A stretch of DNA of 64,000 nucleotides from Candidatus Berkiella cookevillensis (GTDB taxonomy: Bacteria > Pseudomonadota > Gammaproteobacteria > Berkiellales > Berkiellaceae). The stretch is taken from the NCBI RefSeq assembly GCF_001431315.2, contig NZ_LKHV02000001.1, positions 62,001-126,000 of the forward strand, read 5' to 3'. The stretch's first letter is position 1. The number at the start of each line of letters is the position of its first letter. The position numbers and the translations under genes are program-made. The notes beneath the pieces are model-generated. The model was given only the letters and a program-made list of their open reading frames with translations, had not been told where the DNA came from and did not search any database. This document shows positions 1 through 9,147 of this stretch, piece after piece.

Positions 1-1352
1 AAAATATAGCACGCTTAGAAAAATTGGGACTTATCATACGTCATGAAAAAGGCCATTATTTTGATAGGTTTCGTCATCGCATTATGTTTCCTATTCGTAA
101 CCGCAAGGGAGAAGTAATTGGTTTTGGTGGACGTGTTATCGATGAAAAAGATACACCAAAATACATGAATTCGCCTGAGAGTATTGTCTTTAAAAAAGGT
201 AATCATTTATATGGACAATATGAAGCACATTTGCAACACAATCAGTGGAAAACCGCGATCTGTGTAGAAGGCTATTTGGATGTAATCGGTTTGTATCAAC
301 AAGGGGTAATGGGCGCTTTTGCAACCATGGGTACCGCATTGTCCGAACAGCACATTAAAAGATTTTTTCAACTTTCAGATGAGGTAGTATTTTGTTTTGA
401 TGGTGACAAAGCAGGACGTAATGCCGCATGGAAAGCCTTGGAAGTATTGTTGCCACACTATAATGAGCAAAAGCACGTAAAATTCTTATTTTTGCCAGAA
501 GGTGATGATCCTGATTCCTATATTCGTATTCATGGTAAAGAAGAATTCATCACGCAATTGAAAAAAAGCTTATCGTTATCTGAATATTTTTTCTCAACCT
601 TGTGTGACAAATATCCGCCGAACAATGTTGAAAATAGAGCACAACTGATTCGAGTGGGTCGGCAATATATTGATCAATTGCCCAAAAGCACTTATCAGCG
701 CATGATGACAGAAGCATTGGCGCAGCTTACTTCAACCTCACAGCACATTGTGACGCAGAAATATAATTTTCTCTCTAAGACGCAGCAGCCCTTTAAATCC
801 TATCAGCAATCTTATGATGCGCATCGAGGTGGTAGCTATTCACCTTATAATAAAAAAAATCAAAATAATTACACAAAACAGAATTATTATAATAAGCAGG
901 CAGAGCCGGTGTCTGCACCACCCCCTTTGTTGAGTCCTTCTTATATTGCCAGCGGTTTGCTTCTGACGGAGCCTGCTTTGATTGAGATTGTTGGCAAACA
1001 ATCTGTATGGGAAGAAATTAATATACCTGGTTTGAGTTTGTTGAAAGCCCTGTGTGATTTATTATTGACGACACCTGTGACGGCACCAGATGCTTTGATG
1101 GTCTCGTTGTTGGAAAGGGGCTTTACACGTAATTTGTTGCAGCAGTGTTCTAATAAAGTTAAGTTTATTCCGCCTGAGGGTAGGAAAGAGGAGCTTTTAG
1201 GAGCACTGGATAGAATATTAGTGATAGGTCGCACTCAAATCATTGAGAATCTTTTGAAAAAATCAGAATCTCAAGAATTGAACAGTGAGGAAAAAGCCAT
1301 ACTGAAAAAATTCTTAACTTTTCGGGAATCTTCTGGCGAGAATGAAATCTAA
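1..1352 (+). CDS. dnaG: DNA primase DnaG, 5' end outside window
   Basis: This is the 3' part of the replicative primase, which makes RNA primers at the fork with DnaB helicase. The reading frame is open from base 3, so the gene starts upstream of the window; the zinc-binding domain and the start of the catalytic core are missing. Visible parts are the RNA-polymerase core motif ending in IGFGGRV, the TOPRIM motifs CVEGYLDVIG and FDGDKAGRNA with their metal-binding acidic residues, and a C-terminal helicase-binding domain after a low-complexity Asn/Tyr/Lys/Gln linker (about bases 830-900). rpoD follows 141 bp downstream, the usual gammaproteobacterial order of the macromolecular synthesis operon. 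Identity is secure; only the upstream boundary is unknown. Confidence 0.97.
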   Translation, partial: NIARLEKLGLIIRHEKGHYFDRFRHRIMFPIRNRKGEVIGFGGRVIDEKDTPKYMNSPESIVFKKGNHLYGQYEAHLQHNQWKTAICVEGYLDVIGLYQQGVMGAFATMGTALSEQHIKRFFQLSDEVVFCFDGDKAGRNAAWKALEVLLPHYNEQKHVKFLFLPEGDDPDSYIRIHGKEEFITQLKKSLSLSEYFFSTLCDKYPPNNVENRAQLIRVGRQYIDQLPKSTYQRMMTEALAQLTSTSQHIVTQKYNFLSKTQQPFKSYQQSYDAHRGGSYSPYNKKNQNNYTKQNYYNKQAEPVSAPPPLLSPSYIASGLLLTEPALIEIVGKQSVWEEINIPGLSLLKALCDLLLTTPVTAPDALMVSLLERGFTRNLLQQCSNKVKFIPPEGRKEELLGALDRILVIGRTQIIENLLKKSESQELNSEEKAILKKFLTFRESSGENEI

Positions 1353-1493
1353 AAAAGCAATACAAGGACATATTTCTTAATTTAGCATTCTAACAGTACT
1401 AGATTAATTGGCAAAATGAGGATAAAATCGACGGTTACCTGAATTCAAGGTGTTTTAGTCGCACATTAAATCAAGCGAAAGGTGTATGCGTAT

Positions 1494-3389
1494 ATGAGTT
1501 ATGTCGATCACGATGAGGCACAACAATCTCAGCTGCAAGATCTCATTGCAGCCGGTAAAGAAAAGGGTTACTTAACCTATGCAGAGGTAAGTGACTTACT
1601 TCCTTATCATGTTGTTGATCCTGAACAAGTTGAAGACATCATCAATATGATGACCGATATGGGGATCTCTGTTTATGAGGTAGCACCTGATGAAGACGAA
1701 TTGTCTTTAGGTAATGATTTTAGCAATGCGCATGATAATGGCGATGGCATTTCTTTTTCTCCAGATAGTGAGTTCGGGCGCACTACTGATCCTGTAAGAA
1801 TGTACATGCGTGAAATGGGTACAGTTGAGTTACTCACACGCCAAGGCGAAATTGAAATCGCTAAAAGAATTGAAGTGGGCATCAAGCAAGTGCTCTCTAC
1901 TTTGGCAACCTATCCTCCCAATGTTAAATATGTTTTGGATGAATATCACCGTATTCGCAGTAGTGAAGGGCGTTTGGGAGACTTTATTACAGGATTCGTG
2001 GAAGAGCATTTGGCGGAAGGGGATGTTATTACTCTAGATACCTTGAGTGCCTTAAACGCGATGAGTTCATCTTCTGATGACACAACGATTGTTGCTGCAG
2101 ACTTAGATGATGATGAAGAACGTCCAGAATCATCCGAAGATGAATTAGAATTAGAATCAGGTCCTGATCCTGAGATTGCCAATGCTTACTTCCAACGTTT
2201 GAATGATATTTATCAACAAACGGTAGCAGCAGAAGAAACCTATGGTTTGGACAGTCCACAAACTGCACAATGCTATCAAGATTTAGGTCAAGTACTCGCT
2301 GTCTTTAAGTTTGTGCCTAAGGTATTTGAAGAGCTTGTATCAAGAATGCGTGATCTCTTTAATTTAGTGCGCGCTCAAGAGAAGGCTATCGTAAACATTT
2401 GTGTACACAAAGGTAAAATGCAACGCCAAACCTTTGTTACCAGCTTTCCTGGTTTTGAAGTGGATTTTTCATGGGCAGATAGCGTCTTTAAGACAACGCC
2501 TGAAAATGCTGAGAAGATGCAAGCCATTAAAGACCAAATTAAAGCACACCAAGAAAAATTATTAGCCATTGAAAAGAACAGCGGTCGTAAAATTCCTGCC
2601 ATTAAAGAGATCCATCGCAGTATGTCGATTGGTGAAGCAAGGGCGCGCCGTGCTAAGAAAGAAATGGTGGAAGCGAATTTACGTTTGGTAATTTCTATTG
2701 CTAAAAAATACACTAACCGTGGTTTACAGTTCTTAGACTTAATTCAAGAAGGCAACATTGGCCTTATGAAAGCGGTTGATAAATTTGAATATCGTCGTGG
2801 CTATAAGTTTTCTACCTATGCTACTTGGTGGATTCGCCAGGCAATTACCCGTTCTATCGCAGATCAGGCGCGTACTATTCGTATCCCTGTACATATGATT
2901 GAAACGATTAACAAACTGAATCGTGTTGCACGTCAGATGCTACAAGAAATGGGGCGTGAGCCAACACCAGAAGAATTGGGCAAACGCATGGGTATGTCGG
3001 AAGATAAAATTCGTAAAGTACTCAAGATTGCCAAAGAACCGATTTCTATGGAAACACCTATTGGTGATGATGAAGATTCTCACTTAGGCGATTTCATTGA
3101 AGACACCGTTATCTCTAGTCCAGTAGATTCTGCTACCTCTTCCGGCTTAAGAGAAGCGACCAAGCGTATACTCTCTAGCTTAACCGCAAGAGAAGCCAAA
3201 GTGCTTAGAATGCGTTTTGGTATCGATATGAATACCGATCACACCCTAGAAGAAGTAGGCAAGCAATTTGATGTAACACGTGAGCGTATACGTCAGATAG
3301 AAGCTAAGGCACTGCGTAAGTTAAGACAACCCAGCAGAGCAGACGATTTGAAGTCTTTCTTACTTGAAGACGAAGAAGACAAGAGATAA
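1494..3389 (+). CDS. rpoD: RNA polymerase primary sigma factor RpoD (sigma-70)
   Basis: This is the housekeeping sigma factor that directs RNA polymerase to most promoters. At about 631 residues it is close to the 613 of E. coli RpoD. The N-terminal part holds region 1.1 and a long non-conserved region with an acidic patch. Region 2 contains the [20 protein letters not shown] segment, which melts and reads the -10 element. Region 4.2 ends in a helix-turn-helix with [18 protein letters not shown] for the -35 element. I chose ATG 1494, which has AAGG 11 bases upstream; a GTG at 1482 would add four residues. It follows dnaG after 141 bp, room for its own promoter, although I could not assign one confidently. 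Confidence 0.97.
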   Translation: MSYVDHDEAQQSQLQDLIAAGKEKGYLTYAEVSDLLPYHVVDPEQVEDIINMMTDMGISVYEVAPDEDELSLGNDFSNAHDNGDGISFSPDSEFGRTTDPVRMYMREMGTVELLTRQGEIEIAKRIEVGIKQVLSTLATYPPNVKYVLDEYHRIRSSEGRLGDFITGFVEEHLAEGDVITLDTLSALNAMSSSSDDTTIVAADLDDDEERPESSEDELELESGPDPEIANAYFQRLNDIYQQTVAAEETYGLDSPQTAQCYQDLGQVLAVFKFVPKVFEELVSRMRDLFNLVRAQEKAIVNICVHKGKMQRQTFVTSFPGFEVDFSWADSVFKTTPENAEKMQAIKDQIKAHQEKLLAIEKNSGRKIPAIKEIHRSMSIGEARARRAKKEMVEANLRLVISIAKKYTNRGLQFLDLIQEGNIGLMKAVDKFEYRRGYKFSTYATWWIRQAITRSIADQARTIRIPVHMIETINKLNRVARQMLQEMGREPTPEELGKRMGMSEDKIRKVLKIAKEPISMETPIGDDEDSHLGDFIEDTVISSPVDSATSSGLREATKRILSSLTAREAKVLRMRFGIDMNTDHTLEEVGKQFDVTRERIRQIEAKALRKLRQPSRADDLKSFLLEDEEDKR

Positions 3390-3410
3390 GCCTACTAGGC
3401 GCTTATCTCT
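3382..3410 (+). terminator. Stem-loop overlapping the rpoD stop codon
   Basis: A perfect 10-bp inverted repeat (AGAGATAAGC / GCTTATCTCT) with a 9-base loop overlaps the rpoD stop codon. It is not followed by a T-run, so it could be a weak terminator or an mRNA-stabilising 3' hairpin rather than a classical intrinsic terminator. Confidence 0.4.
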
Positions 3411-3500
3411 AAGCTTGATAGTTATTTAGAAATCAATCTAATAGTTAAAGCAGCGGAGTGACTTTCGTTTCAATCCGCGTTATCATTCAATCCTCTTTCA

Positions 3501-3577
<77 letters not shown>

Positions 3578-3604
3578 ACATTTCTTAAGAAGAATCAATA
3601 GGAT

Positions 3605-3631
3605 GCAGAAGGTCTTGCAGAGACCTTCATC
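3605..3631 (+). terminator. Stem-loop 30 bp after the tRNA
   Basis: GAAGGTCT and AGACCTTC form a perfect 8-bp stem around a 5-base loop (3608-3628). No T-run follows, so a terminator role is only possible. Confidence 0.35.
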
Positions 3632-3683
3632 CAGTCAAAAATCCCATGTAGACACTGTGTAGACAGATTATCAGCTAATAATT

Positions 3684-3874
3684 GGGTCATCCCTACTTAA
3701 GGGGGCACTTCAGTTTAGGAACATAGCACTTTAACTCTTAATCTATAATTTTCAAAATTTCTAAATCCATATGCTCTTCTTTGAATGAGCTTCATCTTTC
3801 GATGGAAGCCTTCTGTGATGCCATTGTTCTTTGTGAATCGCCACATTCTTACTATTTCCTCTCTCCATTTAAAT
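3684..3874 (-). repeat. 191-bp duplicated end of the ISL3-type element (remnant copy)
   Basis: These 191 bases, starting GGGTCATCCCTACTTAAGGG, are repeated essentially identically from 3875 onward, where they form the transposase-3' end of the complete element. The remnant includes the terminal inverted repeat and the last codons of the transposase and stops at CTCCATTTAAAT, immediately followed by the start of the intact element. It is a partial second copy left by nested insertion, one-ended transposition or recombination between two copies. Confidence 0.85.
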
Positions 3875-5163
3875 GGGTCATCCCTACTTAAGGGGGCACT
3901 TCAGTTTAGGAACATAGCACTTTAACTCTTAATCTATAATTTTCAAAATTTCTAAATCCATATGCTCTTCTTTGAATGAGCTTCATCTTTCGATGGAAGC
4001 CTTCTGTGATGCCATTGTTCTTTGTGAATCGCCACATTCTTACTATTTCCTCTCTCCATTTAAATAGGGTCTTCCCGAGCTTAACAAGCGGTAAGAAGAT
4101 GGCAGCTTTGAGCTGTTTAACCATATCAAGGAAAATAGGGATTAGATTTTTGCATTCCTTTGCCTTGCGATGTTTATGTTTTAGAAGTGTAAAGAGTCGC
4201 TCTTTAAACTGATAAAGCGCCTGTATGGCCGGATGTTCATCTAAGAACTGTTTAAGTTTAAGCTTCTTGGTTTCGGTTAGATGCTCAGGACGCGTTCTAA
4301 ACATAGCCAGTATTCCTCTGTGGTACTTCATTTGTGGATGGATGCTGTGACAGGTTTTCATAAAAGCCTGTTCAATCAGTCTTAGTACATGAAACCTATC
4401 CGTTACAATTAAGGCTTTAGGGAAGTGCTTCTTAATGAGGTTTCGATAAGTAACACTTAAATCAATACAAGCTATTTTGACGCGTTCTCTGCCTGGTAAT
4501 TGGTTAATGAAAGGCAATAAATCAGAGCCACTTTTGCCTTTAACGATATCAAAGATACGGTGGTTTTTTAGATCACAAAAAGTAGTGGCAAATCGTTGTT
4601 TTTTAGAAAAGAAGTGTTCATCAATCCCAAGTATTTTAGGCCAGTGTTGGGCTTTAATATTCTGAGCACGCAATAAATAATGCTGCTGGTACCATCGTTC
4701 AATGGTGGATTTACCGAGCTTTAATTGCTTGGCTAAATCTAATTGAGAGACACCTTGTGTATGTTGTTCAAAGACCTGGGCTTTTAATCTTTCTGTAGCG
4801 CGTTGATGTTTTAAGATACCGGGAAAGCGTTGATTAAAATAACGCTTACAAGCATAACAATAAAACTTATGTGCTTTGAATCTAATGTAAGCACGACGTA
4901 GTCCAACGGATTCATGTTTTACCTCACGCATGAAGGAGTGCTTGATGCGTAATTTAGAGCCATCACAGAAAGGGCATTTGGGCTTCCGATTATAAGTAGT
5001 CTCAATAACTAAAGGTGAAGCATTTAAGACTTTCCTAATTGTAAAACCAGGCAAAAATAAAATAAGATTGGTACGGGGCATCTTTAACCTCATTTTGCTA
5101 AATCTTTCACATACTTAGCTTAATACATTACGGTTAAAGTGCCCCCTTCTTTGGGGTTGAGCC
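3875..5163 (-). mobile_element. ISL3-family insertion sequence, complete
   Basis: The element is about 1.29 kb. It is bounded by imperfect inverted repeats: GGGTCATCCCTACTTAAGGG at 3875, and GGCTCAACCCCAAAGAAGGG read from 5163 on the minus strand. Both continue into GGGCACTT. It holds one transposase gene on the minus strand. I could not find a convincing 8-bp target duplication, and the left side abuts a duplicated fragment of itself, so its insertion history is complex. The right end lies only a few bases from the GGTGAGATT repeats upstream of the next gene. Confidence 0.85.
3906..5081 (-). CDS. ISL3-family transposase
   Basis: This DDE transposase of about 391 residues moves the surrounding insertion sequence. 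The N-terminal part carries a zinc-finger pattern (CPFC near residue 35, CYAC near residue 75), as in the ISL3 family, followed by a helix-turn-helix (QLDLAKQLKLGKSTIERWY). The catalytic region shows GIDEHFF, then IVTDRFHVLRL and finally NNGITEGFHRKMKLIQRRAYG, which supply the D, D and E residues. I chose the ATG at 5081 because GAGG sits six bases before it; an ATG at 5093 is also in frame. The frame is undamaged, so the protein could be active. Its C-terminal codons are duplicated in the neighbouring 191-bp remnant. Confidence 0.92.
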   Translation of the reverse strand: MPRTNLILFLPGFTIRKVLNASPLVIETTYNRKPKCPFCDGSKLRIKHSFMREVKHESVGLRRAYIRFKAHKFYCYACKRYFNQRFPGILKHQRATERLKAQVFEQHTQGVSQLDLAKQLKLGKSTIERWYQQHYLLRAQNIKAQHWPKILGIDEHFFSKKQRFATTFCDLKNHRIFDIVKGKSGSDLLPFINQLPGRERVKIACIDLSVTYRNLIKKHFPKALIVTDRFHVLRLIEQAFMKTCHSIHPQMKYHRGILAMFRTRPEHLTETKKLKLKQFLDEHPAIQALYQFKERLFTLLKHKHRKAKECKNLIPIFLDMVKQLKAAIFLPLVKLGKTLFKWREEIVRMWRFTKNNGITEGFHRKMKLIQRRAYGFRNFENYRLRVKVLCS

Positions 5164-5168
5164 AAAAT

Positions 5169-5234
5169 GGTGAGATTGGTGAGATTGTTGACGAAATGGT
5201 GAGATTGGTGAGATTATGTATTTATGGTGAGATT
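5169..5234 (+). repeat. Five direct copies of GGTGAGATT upstream of the AlbA_2 gene
   Basis: The 9-mer GGTGAGATT occurs at 5169, 5178, 5198, 5207 and 5226. The first two and the third and fourth are head-to-tail without gaps, and the fifth stands alone. The array ends 20 bp before the start codon of the next gene, which encodes a winged-helix DNA-binding protein, so an autoregulatory operator is a reasonable inference. The IS end at 5163 touches the array and may have removed further copies. Confidence 0.7.
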
Positions 5235-5254
5235 AAAGAGGTTAGCTCAATAAT

Positions 5255-6595
5255 ATGTCCGGTATTATATTTCCTGAGAGAGAATCCAAATTACTTGAAT
5301 TTAAATCAAGGGTAACAGATTTTGCAGCGCTAATTAAAACGAGTATTGCTTTTGCGAATGCTGCAGGTGGACGTATTGTTATTGGAGTGGATGATAAAAC
5401 GCGAGAGATAATTGGTATTACAGACAGCGAACGTATTCGCATACATGATGATTTTCCAAATAGCCTTTATGATTCTGCCTCCCCTAATCTTGTTCCTCAA
5501 ATTTATGAACAAAACTTTGGCGAGAAGACGGTAGCTGTGATTGAAATTCCAGCGAGCCCACGCAAACCGTATTTTTTGAAATCTGTGGGGGTTGCAAATG
5601 GTACTTATATTAGAATCGGCTCTAGCACGCGAAAAGCAAACCAAGAATATATTGAAGATTTGGTGAGAGAAGCTCAGCGCATTACCTATGATGAAGAAAT
5701 CGTACATCAATCCATAGATGTCTTATCCTCGGAATTACTTAAAAATTTTTATGGCAAAGGCGTCACGTATAAAAGGCTGTTGGCAGATAAAATTCTTACT
5801 CAGCAGGTGGCAAATAAAGAGTTATTGGCTCCCACCATAGCTGGTGTGCTTATGTTTACAGAAGAGCCACAGGCCTATGTGCCTGAAGCATTAATTAGAT
5901 GCACACGGTTTAAGGGTAAAGAGGGTAGGGATATTATACGTACAGAAGAAATTACGGGGTCAATCGAGCAACAGTCGGCTATCGTTATGAAGGTGCTGGA
6001 AACATGGCTTGCAACGGATTATGAATTACAAGGCGCCAAATTAAAAGGCAGGTTGCCAATTCCTGAGGAGGCATTACGCGAAGCAGTTCTTAATGCGTTA
6101 ATGCACAGAAAATACAATATACCAGGCGCCATCAAAATCGCTATTTATGATGATCGATTAGAGATATTTAGTCCAGGATGTTTTCCAGGACTAGTTGATA
6201 TCAATAATTTAGGCGATGGGATTACCTACTTGCGTAATCCTGTTGTCGTTAGATTGGCTCATCGCATGGGTTTAATAGAGACATTAGGTAGTGGTATTCG
6301 ATTAATTTTTGATAGTTGTTACAAAGCGGGAATTAAAGCGCCCGAGTATCATGATGAGGGAGATTTTGTCAAAGTTATATTTTATTTTCATCCTCATCTC
6401 GATAAAAAATCTGATACTGAAGCTATCCTGGCGTTAATCCAATTGACTAAGCAAACTACTGCTGGAGAAGTTGCAGAATATTTAGGTGTTTCTAGAAATA
6501 CGGCTATTAGAAAATTAAGTGCTCTCGTACAAAAAAATCAACTTGTTAAAGTAGGCAAAGGGCCATCAGTGAAATATAAATTAGTACGGCGTTAA
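5255..6595 (+). CDS. AlbA_2 / AAA_4 ATP-binding transcriptional regulator-like protein
   Basis: This 446-residue protein belongs to the widespread family of putative regulators that join an AlbA_2 (Schlafen-like, formerly AAA_4) domain to an ATPase-like module and a winged helix. The N-terminus has ESKLLEFKSR and AFANAAGGRIVIGVDD, typical of AlbA_2 (about residues 8-125). EEALREAVLNALMHRKY near residue 275 resembles the HATPase_c_4 segment. The C-terminal 50 residues contain GEVAEYLGVSRNTAIRKLSALVQ, a helix-turn-helix. Substrate and target are not known for most members. Five GGTGAGATT repeats lie directly upstream. It sits in the accessory block after the tRNA, in opposite orientation to the defence-like genes that follow. 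Confidence 0.8.
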   Translation: MSGIIFPERESKLLEFKSRVTDFAALIKTSIAFANAAGGRIVIGVDDKTREIIGITDSERIRIHDDFPNSLYDSASPNLVPQIYEQNFGEKTVAVIEIPASPRKPYFLKSVGVANGTYIRIGSSTRKANQEYIEDLVREAQRITYDEEIVHQSIDVLSSELLKNFYGKGVTYKRLLADKILTQQVANKELLAPTIAGVLMFTEEPQAYVPEALIRCTRFKGKEGRDIIRTEEITGSIEQQSAIVMKVLETWLATDYELQGAKLKGRLPIPEEALREAVLNALMHRKYNIPGAIKIAIYDDRLEIFSPGCFPGLVDINNLGDGITYLRNPVVVRLAHRMGLIETLGSGIRLIFDSCYKAGIKAPEYHDEGDFVKVIFYFHPHLDKKSDTEAILALIQLTKQTTAGEVAEYLGVSRNTAIRKLSALVQKNQLVKVGKGPSVKYKLVRR

Positions 6596-6767
6596 CAGAT
6601 GTTTATATCACTCATACTGTTTATGTTGCTTGTGCAAAGCATGATGAACAAGAAGTGGTTGAAATAAATGGTTTGGTTCTGATAAAAAATAAGAGCCTTA
6701 TCCAGGCACCCATCATTAATATGGATCCAAGTAGTGTGAGGCATGCAGTTATGAGGAGGGGAAATAA

Positions 6768-6839
6768 GTGTTCCTATATTATCTCTTTGCATTTAAGTGG
6801 CTAATGAGTATTGAATTTAGAGTGTCTAGCTAGATTAGT
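6768..6839. repeat. Degenerate copy of a palindromic intergenic repeat
   Basis: ATTATCTC, ATTTAAGTGGCTAATGAGTA and GTGTCTAGCTAGAT align with the element at 25829-25908, with around 80-85 percent identity by eye over the better half. The left arm of the palindrome is eroded here. The 247 bp between the neighbouring genes (6596-6842) otherwise holds only a start-less open stretch of 66 codons that I do not recognise. Confidence 0.5.
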
Positions 6840-6842
6840 TAT

Positions 6843-7292
6843 TTAGTATTTAGATGTAAAAATTTTACCGTGAAAATCATTTCTCGCAACTTTGAGTTGC
6901 AATTTTCCATTTGAACCATTGATTGTATACATTTTTCCTCTTGTTCTTGCTACACTTACCCATTCAATTTCTTCATGTACATTATCTAAAATTTGTTTTA
7001 TTTCATCAAAATTTAAAATTACAATACCATCATGATGGCAAACTAAAATTAAAAGAAGTTCGTTAAACCTTGTTTTCATCTCCAGCATTTTGTCCTGATG
7101 TCTTTTGTAAAAAGAGAATCTCCATGGTGAAAGACGTTTTGTGCTATATTTTATATATAAACCTATTTTTTCATCTATAACATAGGAAGCATTATCTTCC
7201 GTTGAATATGATTGAAAAGAAATTTTATTATGAGTTGCATGTAACATACTTGAAAAAAAAACTCCATGATAAAATTCGAATTCTTTAATCAT
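6843..7292 (-). CDS. Small protein coupled to the Z1 gene, function unknown
   Basis: This is a 149-residue protein I do not recognise. Its ATG overlaps the end of the Z1 gene by 8 bases, which implies translational coupling and a shared function. It is mixed alpha/beta in character, with no signal peptide or membrane segment. Visible stretches include DEKIGLYIKYSTKRLSPWRF in the first half and VSVARTRGKMYTINGSNGKL near the end. Because it is the last gene of a methyltransferase-Z1 cluster, a role in DNA restriction or defence is plausible, but no nuclease motif is clear enough to claim. Base composition is very AT-rich, like the rest of this block. Confidence 0.7.
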   Translation of the reverse strand: MIKEFEFYHGVFFSSMLHATHNKISFQSYSTEDNASYVIDEKIGLYIKYSTKRLSPWRFSFYKRHQDKMLEMKTRFNELLLILVCHHDGIVILNFDEIKQILDNVHEEIEWVSVARTRGKMYTINGSNGKLQLKVARNDFHGKIFTSKY

Positions 7293-9129
7293 TTAATTTG
7301 CTACCTATATTTCTGATAAATTTTATGTTACCTTTATATTTGTAGAATAGTCTGGCACTTTTTTGATCATTATAAAGAATTGTAATATGATGTATTGCGC
7401 AGGGATATTTCTCCTGCTCTAGATCTCTATTGCCAATAAATCCTCTGGCACGCTCAATTCTTTTTTGATCAGCATCAACGTACCCCGCAATAGATTTTGA
7501 ATTATGCACAGCAATAGATTTGTTTCCATTAGGGCTAAAATTTTTAATATAATCCAAAAGAAAGTTAGGGACTGTTCTTTTTCCTAGAAGACGATGTAAT
7601 TGCATCAATTTTTCTAAATTATCTTCTTCATTATTTATAATATCGTCTATTTTGTCAGTGTATTTAAATAGCTCAAAGCTCATCTCTCCTTGATCAAAGC
7701 ATACAGTTGTTTTATCTATGCTATTTGCAGAGACTGCAGCGATACGTTTATCTTCTAGCCAGACGGGTGATCCATTTCCAGCTCTAATTGACTCAAGCGA
7801 TAAACGATGAAAAACAAAGCATCTATGCCAGTCCATATATAATTTTTCAGGGATGTGAAGTTCAAAAAATGGTAGATAGTCTCCTCTTGAGCCAAACATT
7901 CTAGCTCGTTGTACATAAGTGTCTTGCTGAATTTTATGTTTAACATCTCTTGTAAAAAACATTGATAGGAGATTATCAAAAGTTACACCGCGAGATACTA
8001 TGTTGCCTCCAATAGCAACAGTGAATAGTGCAGATGGATTTGTTGCTGTTGTGTAATCCACTACACTTTTATCACTATCACTATTCATAACAACAATTGT
8101 ATTACGATTTATATTTTCATGAATATATTCTATAATTCTATCCTCCTCATTAGGATAGTTGTCTTTTGATATTTTCCATATTTTTTTATAAAATAGCTCA
8201 AATTTATCATCGCTCTCATTATTCAAGATGTTAAAGGTTTTTACTATTTCCTTATAATCATTACTATGATCTGCTCTCTTGCCGCTAGTGTGTATTAATA
8301 TGCTATAGTTTTTTTCTTCAGATCTAGATATATTTAGATGAGCTACATTTATTAAGAAGCCAAATAGTGCTTCTCTCAAGTATTTTGGGTTATCGTCAGA
8401 ATCTGGTAAAATTTTTAATTTAAATTCAATATTTGAGGTTATAGAAATTGGGAAAAAAGCATTTTGACCTTTGTATAAAGGGTGGGCGGGAAAATCTACC
8501 CATTTTTCATTTTCGTTTCTAAATGTGTTGTTTAAGTCAAGTCGCGCAGGAGTTGCTGTAACACCGATATAGATACCATCGCTATTAATTAATTGTTCAA
8601 CTAATGAGTTGATTTTAGTTTTTTCTCCACTGTTAACTTTCGCATTAGGAGTAGCATAGTCTGCCTCGTCATCAATTATGATTTTTCTGTTATGTCTACC
8701 GATTTTATCAAGCAGTTTTTGAAGATCTCTGGAGTTTTTTTTCGAAAATATTACCCACTCATTACTCCCAATTAAAACAGCAGGATCTAGTATTTCGTTA
8801 AAATTTTTGGGGGCAGGATCAATGTCTGATCTTTTGAATCTGTCTAGATTTTGATTAAGTAATTGGATGCTATCGTTTAATAATATAATTATTATTTTAA
8901 ATCCCTCATCTAATAGTCGAGAGGTAAGGGCAATCATCATCTCGGTTTTTCCACTTTGAGGTTCACCATAGATAACAAAAGATCTACATTTTTCTTGAAT
9001 ATTTTTAACTGTAGCTTCAACGGCAGATTCTATATTTTGAGTATGTTTGCTCTTTATCTTTATTCTCTGTATTTGGCGAGAATAGCGTGTGTGCTTTTTA
9101 GGTTTTTTTAATATTGAAACATCAAACAT
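7285..9129 (-). CDS. Z1-domain helicase-like protein of a defence or restriction cluster
   Basis: This 614-residue protein has a superfamily-2-like ATPase core: GEPQSGKT (Walker A, about residue 56), IIIDDEADYA (Walker B, about residue 150) and VTATP (motif III, about residue 190). These are followed by the features of the Z1 domain, GGNIVSRGVTFDN and DTYVQRARMFGSRGDY (about residues 375-415). Z1 proteins occur beside DNA methyltransferases and are thought to belong to restriction or phage-defence systems, probably remodelling or cutting DNA. The ATG at 9129 is preceded by GAGG at good spacing. The methyltransferase just upstream (18-bp gap) is broken, whereas this gene and its small downstream partner are undamaged. 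Confidence 0.85.
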   Translation of the reverse strand: MFDVSILKKPKKHTRYSRQIQRIKIKSKHTQNIESAVEATVKNIQEKCRSFVIYGEPQSGKTEMMIALTSRLLDEGFKIIIILLNDSIQLLNQNLDRFKRSDIDPAPKNFNEILDPAVLIGSNEWVIFSKKNSRDLQKLLDKIGRHNRKIIIDDEADYATPNAKVNSGEKTKINSLVEQLINSDGIYIGVTATPARLDLNNTFRNENEKWVDFPAHPLYKGQNAFFPISITSNIEFKLKILPDSDDNPKYLREALFGFLINVAHLNISRSEEKNYSILIHTSGKRADHSNDYKEIVKTFNILNNESDDKFELFYKKIWKISKDNYPNEEDRIIEYIHENINRNTIVVMNSDSDKSVVDYTTATNPSALFTVAIGGNIVSRGVTFDNLLSMFFTRDVKHKIQQDTYVQRARMFGSRGDYLPFFELHIPEKLYMDWHRCFVFHRLSLESIRAGNGSPVWLEDKRIAAVSANSIDKTTVCFDQGEMSFELFKYTDKIDDIINNEEDNLEKLMQLHRLLGKRTVPNFLLDYIKNFSPNGNKSIAVHNSKSIAGYVDADQKRIERARGFIGNRDLEQEKYPCAIHHITILYNDQKSARLFYKYKGNIKFIRNIGSKLND

Positions 9130-9147
9130 AGCAAACCTCGCGCCTAC

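Noticed and set aside
3640..3672. TGTAGACACTGTGTAGACAGATT as a possible attachment site or integrase remnant
   Set aside because: Only a short imperfect repeat; no matching copy elsewhere in the window and no integrase.
5164..5234. GGTGAGATT array as a CRISPR
   Set aside because: Units are 9 bp and mostly adjacent without spacers of constant length; no cas genes are present.
6596..6802. Open stretch of 66 codons after the AlbA_2 gene
   Set aside because: It lacks a start codon and ribosome binding site and matches nothing I know. It may be eroded coding sequence, but that cannot be supported.
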